Assembly: GCA_018241685.1 (NCBI GenBank)
Contig: JAFEDJ010000006.1
Coordinates: forward strand, 19,251 to 83,250
DNA: 64,000 nucleotides
Reading direction: 5' to 3'
Source: Pseudomonadota bacterium
GTDB taxonomy: Bacteria > Pseudomonadota > Gammaproteobacteria > Burkholderiales > Rhodocyclaceae
The notes under the pieces were generated by a model. The model was not told where the DNA came from. It saw nothing but the letters and a program-made list of their open reading frames with translations, and did not search any database. The position numbers and the translations under genes were made by a program. Positions 46,247 through 56,549 of this stretch are shown here, one piece after another. Positions within the stretch are counted from its first letter, which is position 1. Each line of letters begins with the position of its first letter.

Positions 46247-47251
46247 ATGCAAGCACTTTCCTCTCTGCGGATGACGACCTGGCCGGCCTGGGGGCCGGGC
46301 CTGCTCACCGCCGCCACCATCGCCATGGCGGCCAGCTTCGTGGCCGAGCACCAGGGCGGTCCGCAACTGCTCTTCGCGCTGTTCTTCGGCATGGCCTTCA
46401 ACTTTGCGGCGGAAGGTCCTAAGGTGAAACCGGGGATCGACTTCGCATCGCGCAGCGTGCTGCGCTTCGGCGTCGCCCTGCTGGGCGCCCGGATCACCCT
46501 CGAACAGATCACCGCCCTCGGCATCGCGCCGGTGGTCCTGGTGGTGTCAGGTGTGGTGGGCACCATCCTGTTCGGCGCCATGCTCGGCCGCCTGCTCAAG
46601 CGTCCGGTTGTCGAGGGGCTGCTGACCGGCGGTGCGGTGGCGATCTGCGGTGCGTCCGCCGCCCTCGCCATCGCCGCGGTGCTGCCGCGCAACGAAGAGA
46701 ACCAGCGCTTCACGCTCTTTACCGTCGTCGGTGTAACCACCTTGTCCACGGTGGCGATGATCGTCTATCCGAGCGTGGTCAAGATCTGCGGCCTGGATGC
46801 CCACGGCGCCGCGGTCTTCCTCGGCGGCACCATCCACGACGTGGCTCAGGTGGTGGCTGCGGGTTACCTCATCTCGCCGCAGGTCGGCGACAGCGCGACC
46901 TTCGTCAAGCTGCTGCGGGTCGCCACGCTGATGCCGGTCGTAGCCTGCTTCGGGCTGATGTTCCGCGCCCAGGGCGGCGATGCCGGCGCCCGGCCGCCGG
47001 TGCTGCCCGGTTTCCTGGTCGGCTTCATGGCGCTGATGGCACTGAACAGCCTCGGCTGGCTGCCGGCTTCCCTGGCTCACGGGCTTAGCGACCTGTCCCG
47101 CTGGTGCCTGGTAGTGGCGATCGCCGCGCTCGGCGTCAAGACGTCCTTTCAACAGCTGGCGCGGCTGGGCTGGCGGCCGGTGTTCATGCTGGTGGCCGAA
47201 ACCCTGTTCCTGGCCGCGCTGATCCTCGCCGGCGTCACCGTACTGCGCTGA
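46247..47251 (+). CDS. YeiH/PSE-family putative anion (sulfate) exporter (334 aa)
   Basis: Inner-membrane protein with about ten hydrophobic helices; [26 protein letters not shown] and [21 protein letters not shown] are signatures of the UPF0324/YeiH (putative sulfate exporter) family. Members near taurine genes have been proposed to export sulfite or sulfate. Its presence inside an acyl-CoA operon is unusual and is the main hint that the substrate carries sulfur. The ATG at 46247 lies 35 bp after the MMPL gene. Confidence 0.88.
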   Translation: MQALSSLRMTTWPAWGPGLLTAATIAMAASFVAEHQGGPQLLFALFFGMAFNFAAEGPKVKPGIDFASRSVLRFGVALLGARITLEQITALGIAPVVLVVSGVVGTILFGAMLGRLLKRPVVEGLLTGGAVAICGASAALAIAAVLPRNEENQRFTLFTVVGVTTLSTVAMIVYPSVVKICGLDAHGAAVFLGGTIHDVAQVVAAGYLISPQVGDSATFVKLLRVATLMPVVACFGLMFRAQGGDAGARPPVLPGFLVGFMALMALNSLGWLPASLAHGLSDLSRWCLVVAIAALGVKTSFQQLARLGWRPVFMLVAETLFLAALILAGVTVLR

Positions 47252-47297
47252 GCCGGCGCCCCAATCGAAAAAACCACAATACCCGAGGAGACCCGAC

Positions 47298-48935
47298 ATG
47301 TTTGGCCTGATGCAGGACCGTCCATTGCTGATTTCGTCGCTGATCGAACATGCGGCGGCTTTTCACCCCCACGCCGAGATCGTGTCCCGCACGGTCGAGG
47401 GGCCGATCCACCGCTGCACCTACGCGGACATCCGCCGCCGCGCGATGCAGGTGGCCAACGCCATGAAAACCTTGGGCGTACAGCCTGGCGACCGGGTCGG
47501 CACGCTGGCCTGGAACGGCTACCGGCACATGGAGCTGTACTTCGGTGTGTCCGGCATGGGCGCCGTGCTGCACACCATCAACCCGCGTCTGTTCCCGGAG
47601 CAGATCGAATACATCGCCAACCATGCCGAAGACCAGTACATCTTCTTCGATGTGAGCTTCACCGCGCTGATCGAGAAGCTCGCACCGCGTATGAAGAGCG
47701 TGAAGGCCTTCATCGCGATGACCGACCGGGCCAACATGCCGACCGCCGACATCCCTGGCCTGATCTGTTACGAAGACCTGATCGGTCGCGAGCCGGCGGA
47801 ATACCGCTGGCCGGAGTTCGACGAGCGGGCGGCTTCGTCCCTGTGCTACACGTCCGGCACCACCGGCAATCCGAAGGGCGTGCTGTACAGCCACCGCTCG
47901 TCGGTGCTGCACGCTTTCCTGGCCTGCAGTGTGGATGGCCTCGGCCTGGGTGCTGCAGAGAGCGCGCTGGTCGTGGTGCCGATGTTCCATGTGAACGCCT
48001 GGGGCATGCCCTACGCCGGCGCCATGTGTGGCGCCAAGCTGGTGCTGCCCGGCCCGGCGATGGACGGCAAGAGCCTCTACGAACTGATCCGCGACGAAGG
48101 CGTGACCCTCGCGCTGGGTGTGCCGACGGTCTGGCAGATGCTGCTCCAGCACGCCGAGCGCAACGCCACCGATCCGAAGCGCGAGCTGGTGCTGCGGCGG
48201 GTCGTCATCGGCGGGTCCTCGGCGCCGCGCTCCATGTGCGAAGCCTTCGAGACGCTGATGGGTGCCTTCGTGGTGCACGCCTGGGGGATGACCGAGATGT
48301 CGCCGATCGGGACCATCTGCAACCTGCTCCCCAAGCACAAGCGCGCCAGCCTCGAACAGCGCCTGGACCTGCAGGTGAAGCAGGGGCGAGGCGTGTATGG
48401 CGTGGAGCTGAAGCTCACCGACGAGGACGGCAATCGCCTGCCCCACGACGGCACTACGGCCGGCCATCTCAAGGTACGCGGCCCGTGGATCGCCAACGCC
48501 TATTTCCGTGACGAAGGCACTTCGATCCTGGACGAGGAGGGCTTCTTCGACACCGGCGATATCGCCACCATCGACCTGGACGGCTACATGCACATCACCG
48601 ACCGGGCCAAGGACGTGATCAAGTCGGGCGGCGAGTGGATCTCGTCCATCGACCTGGAGAACGCGGCGGTCGGCATACCCGGCGTGGCCGAAGCGGCGGT
48701 GATCGGTATCCCTCATCCCAAGTGGCAGGAGCGGCCGCTGCTGATCGTCGTACGCAAACCGGATTGCCCGCTGATCAACAAGGACGATGTGTTGCAGTAC
48801 CTGGAAAGCCAGGTTGCCAAGTGGTGGCTGCCGGACGACGTGGTGTTCATCGAGGAGATGCCGCACACCGCCACCGGAAAGCTGCAGAAGATGGCCCTGC
48901 GCCAGATGTTCCGCGACTACCGCTTTCCCGCCTGA
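47298..48935 (+). CDS. acyl-CoA ligase (AMP-forming, AlkK/DmdB-like, 545 aa)
   Basis: ANL-superfamily enzyme that activates a carboxylic acid with ATP and CoA. ATP/AMP motif [18 protein letters not shown] near residue 182, A5-like GMTEMSPIG, and D-x-x-K-x-x-GEW-type [15 protein letters not shown] near 435; C-terminal lysine in TATGKLQK. It resembles medium-chain fatty-acid/methylmercaptopropionate ligases. The exact acid is unknown. CGAGGAGA precedes the ATG. Confidence 0.93.
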   Translation: MFGLMQDRPLLISSLIEHAAAFHPHAEIVSRTVEGPIHRCTYADIRRRAMQVANAMKTLGVQPGDRVGTLAWNGYRHMELYFGVSGMGAVLHTINPRLFPEQIEYIANHAEDQYIFFDVSFTALIEKLAPRMKSVKAFIAMTDRANMPTADIPGLICYEDLIGREPAEYRWPEFDERAASSLCYTSGTTGNPKGVLYSHRSSVLHAFLACSVDGLGLGAAESALVVVPMFHVNAWGMPYAGAMCGAKLVLPGPAMDGKSLYELIRDEGVTLALGVPTVWQMLLQHAERNATDPKRELVLRRVVIGGSSAPRSMCEAFETLMGAFVVHAWGMTEMSPIGTICNLLPKHKRASLEQRLDLQVKQGRGVYGVELKLTDEDGNRLPHDGTTAGHLKVRGPWIANAYFRDEGTSILDEEGFFDTGDIATIDLDGYMHITDRAKDVIKSGGEWISSIDLENAAVGIPGVAEAAVIGIPHPKWQERPLLIVVRKPDCPLINKDDVLQYLESQVAKWWLPDDVVFIEEMPHTATGKLQKMALRQMFRDYRFPA

Positions 48936-48955
48936 GCGCCCCGAGGAGATCCAAG

Positions 48956-49615
48956 TTGAACAAGTTGATGGATTGGGACGACGTCGGCCCTTTATTCCGT
49001 GACGGCATGAGCATCATGGTCGGCGGCTTCTTTGCCGTCGGCACGCCGGGCGGCATCGTTTCCCTGCTGGCAAGGCAGGGTACCCGCGAGCTGACCCTGA
49101 TAGGCAACGACACCGCGTCGCCGACCACCGGCGTAGGGCCGCTGATCTCCAGCGGGCAGGTCAGCAAGGTGATCGTTTCCCACATCGGGACCAACCCCGT
49201 CACCGGCCGCAAGATGATGGACGGCGAGATGGAGGTGGAGCTGGTGCCTCAGGGCACGCTTGCCGAGCGCATCCGCTGTGGTGGCTCCGGCCTCGGCGGC
49301 GTACTGACGCCGACCGGCGTCGGCACTGTCGTAGAGGAGGGCAAGACCAAGCTGGCGGTCGGGGGGCGGGAGTATCTCCTCGAGCTGCCGCTGCGCGCCG
49401 ACGTGGCCATCCTCAAGGCCAGCAAAGCTGACCGCGCCGGAAACCTCGTCTATGAGCGCGCCGCCCGCAATTTCAATCCGGTGATGGCCTTCGCCGCCGA
49501 CCTGGTGATTGCCGAAGTGGATGAGCTGGTGGAAACCGGCAGCATCGACCCGGATGAAGTCATGACGCCCGCCGCGCTGGTGGACCGGATCGTCGTGAGC
49601 CGGAAGGAGGCCTGA
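48956..49615 (+). CDS. 3-oxoacid-type CoA-transferase, alpha subunit (219 aa)
   Basis: AtoD-like subunit of a two-subunit CoA-transferase. [17 protein letters not shown] near residue 20 and [20 protein letters not shown] near 103 are the glycine-rich CoA-binding signatures. The best start is TTG at 48956 with GAGGAG 7 bp upstream; an in-frame ATG at 48968 is the alternative. The stop lies 1 bp before the beta-subunit ATG, so the pair is coupled. Confidence 0.9.
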   Translation: MNKLMDWDDVGPLFRDGMSIMVGGFFAVGTPGGIVSLLARQGTRELTLIGNDTASPTTGVGPLISSGQVSKVIVSHIGTNPVTGRKMMDGEMEVELVPQGTLAERIRCGGSGLGGVLTPTGVGTVVEEGKTKLAVGGREYLLELPLRADVAILKASKADRAGNLVYERAARNFNPVMAFAADLVIAEVDELVETGSIDPDEVMTPAALVDRIVVSRKEA

Positions 49616-49616
49616 C

Positions 49617-50270
49617 ATGGATGGAAAGGAACGTATCGCCCACCGCGTGGCGCAGGAGCTGAAGGAAGGTTACGTGGTGAATCTCGGCATCGGCCTGCCG
49701 ACGCTGGTGCCGCGCTTCCTGCCGAAGGATGTGCACATCACGCTGCAGTCGGAAAACGGCTTCCTCGGCATGGGCGCCCTGGACGGCGAGCCGCGTCCGG
49801 GCGAAGTGAACGCCGGCGGCCAGCCCTGTGGCCTGGTGCCGGGCGCGGCGGTGTTCGACAGCGTGACCTCTTTCGCGCTGATCCGCGGTGGCCACGTGGA
49901 CGTAACAGTGCTTGGCGGCCTGCAGGTGGACGAGGACGGCAACCTCGCCAACTGGATGGTGCCCGGCAAGATGATCCCCGGCATGGGCGGCGCGATGGAC
50001 CTGCTGGCCGGCGCGAAGAAGGTCATCGTGGCGATGGAACATTGCACCAAGACCGGCGAACCGCGTCTGCTGGAACGCTGCGACCTGCCGCTCACCGCCA
50101 AGGGGCGCGTGTCCCTGGTGGTGACCGAGCTGGCTGTCTTCGGCATTTCCCACGGGGAATTCGTGCTGCGGGAACTGGCGCCCGGCGTCGATCTGGAGAC
50201 GCTCCGGCGGAAGACCGGCGCGCGCTTCCTGATCTCCGAAAGCCTTTGTGAAATGGAAGCGGCGCTGTGA
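49617..50270 (+). CDS. 3-oxoacid-type CoA-transferase, beta subunit (217 aa)
   Basis: AtoA-like catalytic subunit. The active-site glutamate is in LQSENGFLGMG near residue 45; GGHVDVTVLGGLQVDEDGNLANWMVP and MGGAMDLLAGAKKVIVAMEH are family signatures. Together with the alpha subunit it transfers CoA between a short donor and an acid such as acetoacetate, which would fit acetoacetate formed by the BKACE enzyme (inferred). It follows the alpha subunit directly. Confidence 0.93.
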   Translation: MDGKERIAHRVAQELKEGYVVNLGIGLPTLVPRFLPKDVHITLQSENGFLGMGALDGEPRPGEVNAGGQPCGLVPGAAVFDSVTSFALIRGGHVDVTVLGGLQVDEDGNLANWMVPGKMIPGMGGAMDLLAGAKKVIVAMEHCTKTGEPRLLERCDLPLTAKGRVSLVVTELAVFGISHGEFVLRELAPGVDLETLRRKTGARFLISESLCEMEAAL

Positions 50271-50307
50271 GCCGTCGCGCAACCCCAACTATTTTCAGGA
50301 ACAGAAC

Positions 50308-52104
50308 ATGAATCAATACATTGCCCCGATCCGCGACATGCAGTTCGTGATGCAGGAGCTGGCTGGCCTCGACCAGGTGCTGGCCCTGCCGGGTTACGAG
50401 GAAGCGGACCGGGATCTGGTGGACGCGATCCTCGAGGAAGCCGGCAAGTTCGCCGGCGAAGTGCTGGCACCCCTCAACCGGGTCGGCGACACGGAGGGCT
50501 GCCGCTGGGAGGCAGGCCAGGTGACGACCGCGCCGGGCTTCAAGGAGGCTTACCGGCAGTTCGTCGAATCGGGCTGGAACGGCGTCGCCTGCGAGCCGGA
50601 ATTTGGCGGCCAGGGCCTGCCGCGCCTGCTGTCGAGCGCGGTGCGCGAGATGTGGAAGGCGTCCAACATGGCCTTCTCCCTGTGCCCGATGCTGACCCAA
50701 GGCGCCATCGAGGCGCTGGCGCTGAACGGCAGCTCCGAGCTGAAGGCCCGTTTTCTGGAGAAGATGGTGTCCGGCGAATGGACCGGTACGATGAACCTGA
50801 CCGAGCCGAACGCCGGATCCGACCTAGCGGCGGTCCGCACCCGCGCCGAGCCGCAGGTCGACGGCAGCTACCGGATCTTCGGCCAGAAGATCTTCATCAC
50901 CTACGGCGAGCACGACATGACCGACAACATCGTGCACCTGGTGCTGGCCCGCCTGCCCGACGCGCCGGCGGGGGTGAAGGGCATCTCGCTGTTCGTAGTG
51001 CCCAAGTTGCTGGTGAATGCGGACGGCAGCCTGGGTGAGCGCAACGACGCTTGGTGTGCGTCCATCGAACACAAGATGGGCATCCACGGTAGCCCGACGG
51101 CGGTGATGATCTTCGGCGAGAACGGCGGTGCGACCGGCTACCTGGTCGGCGAAGCCAACCGCGGCCTCGAATACATGTTCGTGATGATGAACGAGGCCCG
51201 CTTCGGCGTCGGGCTGGAAGGGCTGGCCATCGGCGAGCGGGCCTACCAGCAGGCACTGGCCTACGCCCGCGAGCGCGTGCAGGGCAAGGACATGACGTCC
51301 CGCTCGCCGGAATCGGTGGCGATCATCCGGCATCCGGACGTGCGCCGCATGCTGATGCTGATGAAAGCCAAGATCGAGGCGATGCGGGCGCTGGCCTACG
51401 TGGTGGCCTCTTCGCTGGATCACGCCCACCAGGCGTCGGCTACCGATGAGCGGAACAAGCATCAGGCTTTCGCGGACCTTCTGATCCCGGTGGTCAAGGG
51501 CTGGCTCACCGAAACGGCCAACGAGCTGGCCTCGATCGGCGTGCAGGTGCATGGCGGCATGGGCTTCATCGAGGAAACCGGTGCCTCCCAGCATTTCCGC
51601 GACGCCCGCATCATCAACATCTACGAGGGCACCACCGGCATCCAGGCGCTGGACCTGATCGGCCGCAAGACCGCACGTGACGGTGGTGCCGCGGCCAAGG
51701 CATTGGTCGCGGAGATGCTCGCCCTCGACGGTCAGTTGGCCGAGCAAGCAGATGCTGACTTCACGGTGATCCGCCAGGCGCTGGTGGAAGGCGCCGCAGA
51801 AATGGACGACTGCGTGGATTACATCGTTGAGAACTTTTCGGCGAACGCCGCCGAAGTGGCGGCGGGCTCGGTGCCGTATCTGATGCTGGTCGGCATCGTC
51901 GCTGGTGGCTGGCAGATGGCCCGTGCGGCCTTGGCGGCGCGTCGACGGCTGGATGAAGGTAGCGGCGACGCGAGTTTCTATCGCGCGAAGATCGCGACCG
52001 CCCGTTTCTACGCCGAGCACGTGATGACCCAGGTGGCCGGGTTGTCGCGTACGGTGCGCGAAGGCGGAAAGTCGGTGCTGATGCTGGACGACGAGCAGTT
52101 CTGA
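50308..52104 (+). CDS. acyl-CoA dehydrogenase (FadE5/DmdC-like, 598 aa)
   Basis: FAD-dependent dehydrogenase introducing an alpha-beta double bond into an acyl-CoA. N-terminal domain, then MNLTEPNAGSDLAAVRTRAEP (FAD/substrate region), the long helical domain and the catalytic glutamate region IYEGTTGIQALDLIGRK near residue 450. An extra C-terminal domain of about 130 residues places it in the large (about 600-aa) class that includes DmdC. The ATG at 50308 is chosen over 50248, which would overlap the CoA-transferase. Last gene of the block. Confidence 0.92.
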   Translation: MNQYIAPIRDMQFVMQELAGLDQVLALPGYEEADRDLVDAILEEAGKFAGEVLAPLNRVGDTEGCRWEAGQVTTAPGFKEAYRQFVESGWNGVACEPEFGGQGLPRLLSSAVREMWKASNMAFSLCPMLTQGAIEALALNGSSELKARFLEKMVSGEWTGTMNLTEPNAGSDLAAVRTRAEPQVDGSYRIFGQKIFITYGEHDMTDNIVHLVLARLPDAPAGVKGISLFVVPKLLVNADGSLGERNDAWCASIEHKMGIHGSPTAVMIFGENGGATGYLVGEANRGLEYMFVMMNEARFGVGLEGLAIGERAYQQALAYARERVQGKDMTSRSPESVAIIRHPDVRRMLMLMKAKIEAMRALAYVVASSLDHAHQASATDERNKHQAFADLLIPVVKGWLTETANELASIGVQVHGGMGFIEETGASQHFRDARIINIYEGTTGIQALDLIGRKTARDGGAAAKALVAEMLALDGQLAEQADADFTVIRQALVEGAAEMDDCVDYIVENFSANAAEVAAGSVPYLMLVGIVAGGWQMARAALAARRRLDEGSGDASFYRAKIATARFYAEHVMTQVAGLSRTVREGGKSVLMLDDEQF

Positions 52105-52116
52105 TCGCCGATCGCG

Positions 52117-53184
52117 TTATTGCATTTCCTCCCCTCCCGGTTTGGCCGGGGCAGGGCGGGGTGCCGAGGCCAGTTGCGTCACGAGTTCCTGCGTGCGCAT
52201 CTCGGCGTCCCTTGCCCGCGTGGCTTCACGCGTAACTTGCTGTTCAAGCATCTCGATGCGGGCCGCCTGCGCACTGCTCATGGCGGCCTGCTCCTGCAGG
52301 CTGCGGTTCATGGTCGCAAGGTCTGCCTTGAGTGCCGCAATATCGCCGTCCCGTGCGTTGACGATCGCAGTCAGCTCCCTGGCGTGGGAGGTCTGTGCCG
52401 CCGCGCGTTCCTCCGCTTCGTCCGTCTTTTTCCGCTGTGCGACAAGGGCGCTATCCAGCGCCGCTGCACGTTGCCGCCATTCCTGCACCGCAGCGGCGTG
52501 ATCCTGGCGCAGTTGGTCGGTCTGTCGCATCAGATGCTCCCGCTCGCCGGCGGCGCGTTCCCGTTCGATGCGTAGCTCGTCGATCAGGCGATTGCGCTCG
52601 GCGGCGGCCTGTACGCCGAGTTCCATGACCTGCATCCGGTGTTCGTCGCGCAGGTTTTCCTGTTGTCGCTGATTCTCAGCGATCGTCGCCACCTGCTGCT
52701 CGCGCTGGGCCAGCAGGTCCGCGATCATCGTTTCGCGGGCCAACTCGGCTTCCTTCAGGCTGTCGAGTTCGGTCTGCAGGCGTGCGGTTTCCGCGCGTTC
52801 GTCACGTAGCCTGTCCTGGGCTTCGGCGCTTTCCCGGCGCGCCTGATCCGTAGCCTGCCGGAGTTCCCCGGCCAGCTTGTCGAACTCGGCCTTCAGCGTC
52901 TGCTCGGCTGCGGCTGCGCCTTCCGCCGACAGGGCGAGGAGGGCGTCGAACAGGCTCTTCGCCTTGAGCTGCAGGCTTTCCGGCCAGCTGCCAAAAAGCG
53001 GGTGACGGTTCAACGCTGTGGCCTGTACCTGACGTTCCCGCCATTCGCGGATATGGGCCGAGACGATGCGCGTGGCGCCCTTGCCTAGTTGTTCGTGGAC
53101 CTTCAGGTAGGTCGGGTTCTCTCCGGCGGCGGCGAGGTCATTGCACACCGCTTCAACCATCTCGTAGCTCACTGCGCTGGCCAT
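52117..53184 (-). CDS. KfrA-like DNA-binding coiled-coil protein (355 aa)
   Basis: N-terminal KfrA-type DNA-binding domain (about residues 5-110: YEMVEAVCNDLAAAGENPTYLKVHEQLGKGATRIVSAHIREW split over 8-50). It is followed by about 220 residues of near-continuous coiled coil rich in Glu/Arg/Gln and a Pro-rich tail. KfrA on IncP plasmids is an autoregulated nucleoid-like protein; chromosomal homologues are of unknown role. It stands convergent to the acyl-CoA dehydrogenase and its upstream region holds a perfect palindrome, probably its operator. Confidence 0.88.
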   Translation of the reverse strand: MASAVSYEMVEAVCNDLAAAGENPTYLKVHEQLGKGATRIVSAHIREWRERQVQATALNRHPLFGSWPESLQLKAKSLFDALLALSAEGAAAAEQTLKAEFDKLAGELRQATDQARRESAEAQDRLRDERAETARLQTELDSLKEAELARETMIADLLAQREQQVATIAENQRQQENLRDEHRMQVMELGVQAAAERNRLIDELRIERERAAGEREHLMRQTDQLRQDHAAAVQEWRQRAAALDSALVAQRKKTDEAEERAAAQTSHARELTAIVNARDGDIAALKADLATMNRSLQEQAAMSSAQAARIEMLEQQVTREATRARDAEMRTQELVTQLASAPRPAPAKPGGEEMQ

Positions 53185-53249
53185 TGGCGCGTTTCCTCTT
53201 CTTGTGGGCAGGTCTGCCAGTCTTGTCGAGTGTTATGTTGCGATAGTTT

Positions 53250-53277
53250 CATAAATTGCGCAATTGCGCAATTTATG
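53250..53277. promoter_or_regulatory. perfect 28-bp palindrome upstream of the KfrA-like gene
   Basis: Left half CATAAATTGCGCAA (53250-53263) is followed immediately by its exact reverse complement (53264-53277), with no spacer. It lies 66 bp upstream of the KfrA-like start in an AT-rich stretch. KfrA-family proteins bind such dyads to repress their own promoter, so this is the likely autoregulatory operator. The gene-free span 53185-53516 otherwise holds only the transposon end. Confidence 0.65.
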
Positions 53278-53364
53278 ACTAACGCCGAGAATAATAATGT
53301 CGAGTTCTGCAATTATCGTTACTATGTGCAGGCAATCAGCCCCGACGAGCTGCAGTACGCCAGA

Positions 53365-53402
53365 GGGGGTATGACCGGGATGAAGGGAAAATCTGTACAC
53401 AT
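53365..53402 (+). repeat. candidate left terminal inverted repeat of the Tn3-family element
   Basis: Starts GGGGGTATGACCGGG and contains GGGAAAATCTGTACAC, the GGGG...GAAAAT..GTAC layout of Tn3-family 38-bp ends. It lies 114 bp upstream of tnpA. The matching right repeat is not in the window, so the exact length is by analogy. Confidence 0.6.
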
Positions 53403-53516
53403 CCCTCGTAACTCTATGATTTAAAAGAGTGCAATTTTCACTTCCGCAAAATTCCCGCGCCTTCCTTCCCAAGCCGTTAGACTCGTGCCGATCAAATCTG
53501 CCTTGCGGAGACATTG

Positions 53517-56500
53517 ATGGCTTCACTGGAGAGCACGGCGTATCCCCAGTTCCTCAGCTTTTATTCGACAGAGGATCTGAAGCAGTTTTTTACGGTTGAG
53601 GCCGAAGACCTTGAATGGTTGAAAAGCCAAGCGCGATCGGCTTCAACGAGACTCGGGTTGGGGGTGCTGCTGAAGTGCTTTCAGCACCTGTGGTACTTTC
53701 CTTCCTCTGTCGACGCAGCTCCTCCCGAAGTCATCGATCATATCCGTGAAGCTTTAGGGCTCGGCAAGTCAATCCGTGCTCAACATGTATCCGGCGTCAC
53801 TCTGTTGCGCCATAAGGCAAAGGTGCTTGAGTACCTGCGTGTTCAGTCGTTTTACGGCGCGGATGCTGTTGCCAGGACCGAACGCCTTGCTCTCGAAGCT
53901 GCTGAGCTGCTAGATCAACGATCCGACATCATCAATGCCATGATCGAGGGGTTGATCATGGTGCGATACGAACTCCCGGCCTTCTCGACGCTGGAGGATC
54001 TGGCTGAGAGAGCCCATGTCGCGGTGCAGACGCGGATTTTCGAATCGGTTTCTGGGCGCATCGGCGACGCGCACCGTGAAAACCTAAAAGCGCTCCTACA
54101 GACGGACAAGTTCGAGCAGCGCCAAAGTGAATACAACCGGCTCAAGAAATCAGCGAAACGCCCTACCCGCAAGCACTTGGAAACACTGGTTGATCACCTG
54201 GAGTGGCTGGAGTCGATCCCTGGGTTGGAGAGGGTCTTCGAGGGAATTCCGGACACCAAGGTGCGTTATTTCGCCGGACAGGCGATGGTCTACGATGTAT
54301 CGGAACTGAAGGAGTGTGGCGAAGCCAAGCGTTACACGCTGATGGTTGCTCTGATCCACCGCATGCAGGTTCGCGCCCGGGATCAGCTGACTGAAATGTT
54401 CCTTCGCCGCGTGGCCACCATTCACAAACGCGCGAAGGAAGAGCTGGAAAGGATACAGATCGACCAGCGGGGTCAGGTCGAGCGCCTTGTCGGAACATTG
54501 GACGGTGTGTTGTCGATCCTGGCGGACGAGCCAGACAATGCTGCTGCCGGCGCCCAGATTCGAGAGTATCTTGAGCCTGCGGGAGGCATCGAACAGGTTC
54601 GAGAGCGCTGTGCTCAGATACAGGCCAGCAGCGGCAATAATTATCTGCCGTTGATCTGGAAGCATTTCCGGCCTCACCGCTCGTTGCTCTTCAGGCTCGC
54701 ACATCTTCTTGATATTCGTCCGACCAGCCAGGATCGAACATTGATCGACGCGCTTGAAGTCATCAAGCTGTATCAGGACAAGCATCGCATCGACTGGATT
54801 GGAGACAGCGTAGACCTCTCGTTCGCCGCGGAACGCTGGCGCAAGCTTCTGCGCACCGGCGATACTGCTGGCATCCATGCAGGAATCAGCCGTCGTCACC
54901 TGGAAATCTGCGTGTTCTCACACCTGGCAGAGGATCTGCGCGCGGGGGATCTCAGCATCGCCGGTTCGGAGGAATTCGCGGATTACCGTGATCAGTTGAT
55001 TCCCTGGGAAGAGTGCCAGGCACTCCTTCCCGCCTACTGCGAGAAAATCGGACTTCCGCTCAAGTCGGATGACTTTGTGAAGGGACTACGCGACGCACTC
55101 AGCAAGACTGCACAGACGTTGGACGAGAGGTTTCCCGAGTGCCATGGTGACGTGATTCTGAATGCCTTCGGAGAGCCGGTGCTGCGTAAGACGACTGCCC
55201 GCGAAATCCCGCAATCCGCGGTGGCACTGCAGAATGCGCTGACGGAACGCATGCCCTCACGGCACATCCTTGACGTGCTGGGAAACATCGAGCAATGGGT
55301 GGGATTCACCCGACATTTCGGCCCGCTTTCCGGCAACATGGCCAAGATCAAGCAGCCTGCCGAACGCTATCTGCTGACCATCTTTGCCATGGGTTGCAAC
55401 CTGGGTCCTAGTCAGGCCGCGCGGCATCTAAGCAACAACGGCATCACGCCGCACATGCTCTCGTTCGTTAATCGCCGCCACTTGTCGATCGAGAGCCTCG
55501 AAGCCGCGCAGCGCGAACTCAACGAGGTCTATCTTCGGCTGGATCTGCCCAAGATCTGGGGGGACGGCAAGACCGTTGCCGCCGACGGTACGCAATACGA
55601 CTTCTTCGATGAGAATCTGCTGGCCGGATATCATTTTCGGTATCGCAAGATGGGCGCTGTGGCTTACCGCCACGTTGCCAACAACTACATCGCGGTGTTC
55701 CGGCACTTCATCGCCCCCGGTGTCTGGGAGGCCATTTACGTCATCGAAGGGTTGCTCAAGGCGGGCCTGTCTGTCGAATCTGATACGGTGCATTCCGACA
55801 CTCAGGGGCAGTCTTCGACGGTTTTCGCCTTTACCCATCTTCTGGGCATCAAGCTGATGCCCAGAATCCGGAACTGGAAGAATCTGACGCTCTACCGACC
55901 TGAAAAGGCCGCGAAATACGAACACATCAACCGCCTGTTCTCCGGTGTGGTGAACTGGGGGTTGATCGAGCGCCACTGGAAAGACCTGATGCAGGTTGCG
56001 CTTTCCATCTACGCGGGCCGGATCTCTTCCGCCACGCTGCTCCGTAAGCTGGGCTCCAGCAGTCGCAAGAACCGTCTTTTCTTCGCTGCTCAAGAGTTGG
56101 GGAATGTCGTTCGGACCATGTTCCTGTTGGAGTGGATCGGCAACCGGGAGATGCGCCAGGAGATCACGGCCAACACCAACAAGGTCGAGTCCTATAACGG
56201 CTTTGCAAAATGGGTCTCATTCGGTGGAGACGTCATCGCCGTCAATGAGCCGGACGAGCAGCAGAAGCGGTTGCGCTACAACGATCTCGTGGCTTCAGCC
56301 CTGATTCTCCATAACACTGTTGACATGATCCGGACGCTTCAACGCATGAAGCGGGAGGGATGGAAGATTTCGGACGAGGAAGTGTCCTTCCTGAGTCCCT
56401 ACCAGGTGGCGCACGTGAAGCGTTTCGGGGTTTACAGCCTCAAACTCAATCGCAAGCCCGAAGCCTGGATTGGCGACACCACGTTCAAAGAGGCTGCGGC

Positions 56501-56549
56501 CTCCGTCCAATATGCGCGGCAGGCAAAAACCAAGGCTGAATCAAAATGA
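53517..56549 (+). CDS. tnpA: Tn3-family transposase TnpA (1010 aa)
   Basis: Full-length DDE transposase performing replicative transposition. N-terminal DUF4158-like region (SFYSTEDLKQFFTVEAEDLEWL). The catalytic domain has the first Asp in TVAADGTQYDFF, the second in TVHSDTQGQSS and the Glu in TNKVESYNGFAKWVSFGG. No frameshift or stop is seen, so it is probably active. The ATG at 53517 is preceded by GCGGAGAC; an overlapping TTG at 53514 is less likely. The stop overlaps the TnpC-like start by 4 bp. Confidence 0.95.
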   Translation: MASLESTAYPQFLSFYSTEDLKQFFTVEAEDLEWLKSQARSASTRLGLGVLLKCFQHLWYFPSSVDAAPPEVIDHIREALGLGKSIRAQHVSGVTLLRHKAKVLEYLRVQSFYGADAVARTERLALEAAELLDQRSDIINAMIEGLIMVRYELPAFSTLEDLAERAHVAVQTRIFESVSGRIGDAHRENLKALLQTDKFEQRQSEYNRLKKSAKRPTRKHLETLVDHLEWLESIPGLERVFEGIPDTKVRYFAGQAMVYDVSELKECGEAKRYTLMVALIHRMQVRARDQLTEMFLRRVATIHKRAKEELERIQIDQRGQVERLVGTLDGVLSILADEPDNAAAGAQIREYLEPAGGIEQVRERCAQIQASSGNNYLPLIWKHFRPHRSLLFRLAHLLDIRPTSQDRTLIDALEVIKLYQDKHRIDWIGDSVDLSFAAERWRKLLRTGDTAGIHAGISRRHLEICVFSHLAEDLRAGDLSIAGSEEFADYRDQLIPWEECQALLPAYCEKIGLPLKSDDFVKGLRDALSKTAQTLDERFPECHGDVILNAFGEPVLRKTTAREIPQSAVALQNALTERMPSRHILDVLGNIEQWVGFTRHFGPLSGNMAKIKQPAERYLLTIFAMGCNLGPSQAARHLSNNGITPHMLSFVNRRHLSIESLEAAQRELNEVYLRLDLPKIWGDGKTVAADGTQYDFFDENLLAGYHFRYRKMGAVAYRHVANNYIAVFRHFIAPGVWEAIYVIEGLLKAGLSVESDTVHSDTQGQSSTVFAFTHLLGIKLMPRIRNWKNLTLYRPEKAAKYEHINRLFSGVVNWGLIERHWKDLMQVALSIYAGRISSATLLRKLGSSSRKNRLFFAAQELGNVVRTMFLLEWIGNREMRQEITANTNKVESYNGFAKWVSFGGDVIAVNEPDEQQKRLRYNDLVASALILHNTVDMIRTLQRMKREGWKISDEEVSFLSPYQVAHVKRFGVYSLKLNRKPEAWIGDTTFKEAAASVQYARQAKTKAESK

